Shown here: positions 61,438 to 64,000 of the stretch, piece by piece
Layout: each line of letters starts with the position of its first letter
Position numbering within the stretch: position 1 is the stretch's first letter
DNA from: Actinomycetales bacterium
Lineage (GTDB): Bacteria; Actinomycetota; Actinomycetes; S36-B12
Assembly: GCA_018970025.1 (NCBI GenBank)
Contig: JAGWXF010000001.1
Location: forward strand, 62,001 to 126,000
DNA length: 64,000 bases
Direction: 5' to 3'
Program-made: the position numbers and the translations under genes
Notes under the pieces: model-generated
What the model was told of the DNA's origin: nothing
Databases searched by the model: none
What the model saw: only the letters and a program-made list of their open reading frames with translations

Positions 61438-62238
61438 ATGGACATGGAGAACCTCGGCACGCAGGACGGGGTGCGCATCGAGCGCGACGGCGCCTGGCTC
61501 GTGGTCACCCTCGCATCGCCGGAGAACCGCAACGCGCAGACGCCGGCAACCTGGCGGCGCCTGGCCGAGGTCGAGTCATTCGTCGACTCGTCCGTGCGCG
61601 TGGTGCTGGTCCGGGCCGAGGGGCGGAGCTTCTCCGCTGGCCTGGACCGCCGGATGATGAGCCCGCAGGGCGTTCCGGGGGAGCCGTCGATCCTGAGCCT
61701 GGCCACCATGGACGACGAGCGGATCGACGAGTTCATCTCGCAGGCGCAGGCCGGCTTCACCTGGTGGTCCGGCAGCCCGGCGATCAGCATCGCGGTCGTG
61801 CAGGGCCATGCCGTCGGCGCTGGCTGCCAGCTGGCCCTGGCATGCGATCTCATCATCGCGGCTGACGATGCGCAGTTCGCCATGCGCGAGACCTCGCTGG
61901 GCCTGGTGCCTGACCTCGCGGGAACAGCGCCTCTCGTGGAGCGGATCGGCTACCAGCGTGCGCTGGAGATGTGCGCGACGGGTCGATTCATCGATGCGGA
62001 CGAGGCCCTGCGGATCGGGCTGGCACACGCCGTGCACCCACTGGCCGGCCTGGACGCCGCTGCCCGTGACATGGCCGCGGCCCTGTGCACCGCACCGGCC
62101 GGTGCCGTCCGCGACCTCAAGCCGCTCCTGCGGCATGCCATCGACGCAGCGCCGGCCGAGCAGCGGGCCATGGAGCGACGCATGCAGATCCGTCGCATCG
62201 CCGACCTGCGCAGCCTGCTCGGCCAGGAGCCGTCATGA
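61438..62238 (+). CDS. Enoyl-CoA hydratase/isomerase family protein
   Basis: Crotonase-fold enzyme acting on an acyl-CoA. 266 residues: oxyanion-hole segments GRSFSAGLDRRM and GHAVGAGCQLALACDLIIAA, the Glu in RETSLGLVPDLAGTAPLVER (where GAGG of classical enoyl hydratases is replaced by DLAG), and C-terminal helices. ATG 61438, with a second in-frame ATG two codons on; AGGGAAGGG precedes both. The true substrate cannot be read from sequence. Overlaps the next gene (ATGA). Confidence 0.9.
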   Translation: MDMENLGTQDGVRIERDGAWLVVTLASPENRNAQTPATWRRLAEVESFVDSSVRVVLVRAEGRSFSAGLDRRMMSPQGVPGEPSILSLATMDDERIDEFISQAQAGFTWWSGSPAISIAVVQGHAVGAGCQLALACDLIIAADDAQFAMRETSLGLVPDLAGTAPLVERIGYQRALEMCATGRFIDADEALRIGLAHAVHPLAGLDAAARDMAAALCTAPAGAVRDLKPLLRHAIDAAPAEQRAMERRMQIRRIADLRSLLGQEPS

Positions 62239-64000
62239 GCGGCGAGCACGCCTGGCTTGCCTACCGGGCGATGACCCGTGACCGGTCGGTCGCGCAGCGA
62301 AGCGTCGGCCGCGTGGTCGTGCGCCGCATCCTGGGCTACGCGCGGCCCTATCGCGCCCTGGTGTGGGTCTTCCTGGCGACGCTGGTCGCGGCGTCACTGC
62401 TCAGCGTCGCGCAGCCCCTGCTGTTCCGGCGGATCATCGACCAGGGGATCAGCAAGGGCGATGCCAGGGTCGTCACGATCACCGCCCTGCTCGTCGCCCT
62501 GATCGCCGTCGCCGACGCCGGCCTGGGCCTGGTCGGCCGGTGGTATTCATCCCGCATCGGGGAGGGGCTCATCTTCGACCTGCGCACCCAGGTCTACGAC
62601 CACGTGCAGCGGCAGTCGATCGCGTTCTTCATGCGGGCCCAGACCGGCGCCCTCATCGCCCGCCTGAACAGCGACGTGATCGGGGCCCAGCAGGCCTTCA
62701 CGTCGACGCTCGGCGGGGTCATCGGCAATCTCATCTCCCTGGTCATCGTGCTGACGACCATGATGCTGCTGTCCTGGCAGGTCACCCTCGTCTCGCTGCT
62801 GCTCGTTCCGGTGTTCCTGCTGCCGGCCCGCTGGATGGGCCGGCGCCTGCAGGCGCTCACCCGCGAGCAGATGCAGCTGAATGCCGAGATGAGCACGCAG
62901 ATGTCCGAGCGGTTCAATGTGGCCGGTGCGCTGCTGGTCAAGCTGTTCGGCCGGCCTGCCGACGAGGCCGCCCTGTTCGGCGGCCGTGCCGGTCGCGTGC
63001 GCGATATCGGCATCCGGATGGCGATGGCGAACCGCTGGTTCTTCACTGCGCTGACCCTGGTGGCGAGCCTGGCGACCGCGGTCGCCTACGGCCTCGGCGG
63101 CAACCTCGTCGTCAGCGGCGTCATCAGCCTCGGGACGCTCCTGGCACTCGTCGCGCTGCTGGCACAGCTGTACGGCCCGCTCACGGCCCTGTCCAACGTC
63201 CGGGTCGACGTGATGACCGCCCTGGTCTCCTTCGAGCGGGTGTTCGAGGTGCTGGACCTGCCCACCATGGTGCAGCAGGCACCCGATGCAACGCCGGTTC
63301 CGGACGGACCCCTGGATGTGCGATTCGACCACGTGAGATTCCGCTACCCCCTGGCCTCGGAGGTATCCCTGGCGTCCCTGGAGTCGGTTGCGCGGGAGGA
63401 GTCCCAGCAGTCGGCGGCGGACGTCATCAGGGATGTCACCTTCGCGGTCCCCCCGGGCACCCTGACCGCGATCGTCGGCCCGTCCGGTGCCGGCAAGACC
63501 ACGCTCAGCGCGCTGGTGACCAGGCTCTACGACGTCACTGAGGGGTCAATCCGGATCGGCGGCCAGGACGTGCGCGAGGTGACCCTCGCCTCCCTGCAGG
63601 AGGCTGTGGGCGTGGTCACCCAGGACGCCCACCTGTTCCACGACACCATCCGGGCGAACCTGCGCTATGCGCGGCCCGAGGCCAGCGATGCCGAGCTGAT
63701 GCAGGCCTGCCGGGCCGCCCAGATCGGCGACTTCATCAGCGGCCTGCCCAACGGGCTGGACACCGTGGTCGGGGATCGCGGCTATCGGCTCTCCGGCGGG
63801 GAGAAGCAGCGGCTGGCCCTGGCACGGCTGCTGCTGAAGGCACCGCGCGTGCTGATCCTCGACGAGGCGACCGCACACCTCGACAGCGAGAGCGAGGCGG
63901 CCGTCCAGCGAGCTCTCGATGACGCACTGGTCGGCCGGACGTCGATCGTCATCGCGCACCGGCTGTCCACGATCCGCAAGGCAGACCAGATCCTGGTCAT
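62235..64000 (+). CDS. ABC exporter, fused permease-ATPase (runs off right edge)
   Basis: MsbA/LmrA-type half-transporter; 588 codons are present and the 3' end is missing. Six membrane helices (about 45-330, for example LVWVFLATLVAASLLSVAQP) precede the ATPase. Walker A GPSGAGKTT, Q-loop VTQDAHLFHDTIRANL, signature LSGGEKQRLALARLLL and Walker B VLILDEATAHLDSESE are intact, then H-loop IVIAHRLSTIRKA at the window edge. An insert of about 25 residues (SEVSLASLESVAREESQQ) lies between the first ATPase strands, as in many actinobacterial members. Start ATG overlaps the preceding stop. Confidence 0.93.
   Translation, partial: MSGEHAWLAYRAMTRDRSVAQRSVGRVVVRRILGYARPYRALVWVFLATLVAASLLSVAQPLLFRRIIDQGISKGDARVVTITALLVALIAVADAGLGLVGRWYSSRIGEGLIFDLRTQVYDHVQRQSIAFFMRAQTGALIARLNSDVIGAQQAFTSTLGGVIGNLISLVIVLTTMMLLSWQVTLVSLLLVPVFLLPARWMGRRLQALTREQMQLNAEMSTQMSERFNVAGALLVKLFGRPADEAALFGGRAGRVRDIGIRMAMANRWFFTALTLVASLATAVAYGLGGNLVVSGVISLGTLLALVALLAQLYGPLTALSNVRVDVMTALVSFERVFEVLDLPTMVQQAPDATPVPDGPLDVRFDHVRFRYPLASEVSLASLESVAREESQQSAADVIRDVTFAVPPGTLTAIVGPSGAGKTTLSALVTRLYDVTEGSIRIGGQDVREVTLASLQEAVGVVTQDAHLFHDTIRANLRYARPEASDAELMQACRAAQIGDFISGLPNGLDTVVGDRGYRLSGGEKQRLALARLLLKAPRVLILDEATAHLDSESEAAVQRALDDALVGRTSIVIAHRLSTIRKADQILV

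Overview
The window is a dense, high-G+C (roughly two-thirds G+C by eye) stretch of chromosomal core genome from an actinomycete. Several hallmark actinobacterial genes support this: rbpA, whiA, an ANTAR response regulator of the PdtaR type, opcA, a DUF6167-type small protein before alaS, and a sufR-led suf operon. Gene order follows blocks conserved in Streptomyces and Mycobacterium. No prophage, insertion sequence, CRISPR array, plasmid or secondary-metabolite gene is visible. I cannot place the organism below class from sequence alone.

Layout. 1-13.7 kb (+): end of aspS, a GNAT protein, rarA, a DUF6167-type protein, alaS, ruvX, mltG, then the shikimate genes aroE-aroC-aroK-aroB-aroQ, an M24 peptidase, efp and nusB. 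13.7-21.4 kb: a lipoprotein (-), an unusual tRNA-Leu(CAA) (-), pdtaR (+), and a branched-chain amino acid ABC system whose binding-protein gene (+) converges on livHMGF (-). 21-27 kb: a thioesterase (-) diverging from polA, then rpsA and coaE. 26.5-37 kb: nucleotide excision repair genes uvrB, uvrA and uvrC, with two TerC paralogues, an unknown protein, an MBL hydrolase and a Rieske lipoprotein between them. 37-44 kb: rapZ-yvcK-whiA, then gap-pgk-tpiA-secG-rbpA. 44-49.3 kb (-): tkt-zwf-opcA-pgl (pentose phosphate; no tal in the run). 49.4-53.1 kb: ctaB (+), ctaA (-) and a two-gene ABC exporter (-). 53.2-59.8 kb (+): sufR-sufB-sufD-Rieske-sufC-sufS-sufU-sufT. 59.8-64 kb (+): an ABC-F protein, an enoyl-CoA hydratase and the first part of an ABC exporter.

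Regulation and oddities. At least eight genes or leaders have a TANNNT -10-like hexamer 6-7 bases before an ATG/GTG start, which is the geometry of leaderless transcripts. The suf operon starts with a palindrome that touches the sufR start codon and contains ACACT-N5-TGTGA. Three short tandem-repeat arrays lie exactly at gene junctions: 15 bp x3 at aspS/GNAT, 9 bp x8 at aroC/aroK and 17 bp x6 at rpsA/coaE. In the last array every unit is a closed six-codon Cys-containing mini-ORF chained to the next by a GTGA overlap, and a leaderless-type -10 sits in front of it. This is the most unusual signal in the window. Other points of interest are a LivH permease fused to a secreted beta-sandwich-like domain and the short-variable-loop tRNA-Leu. 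No gap without a gene exceeds about 200 bases, apart from the tRNA-containing interval at 14169-14493.
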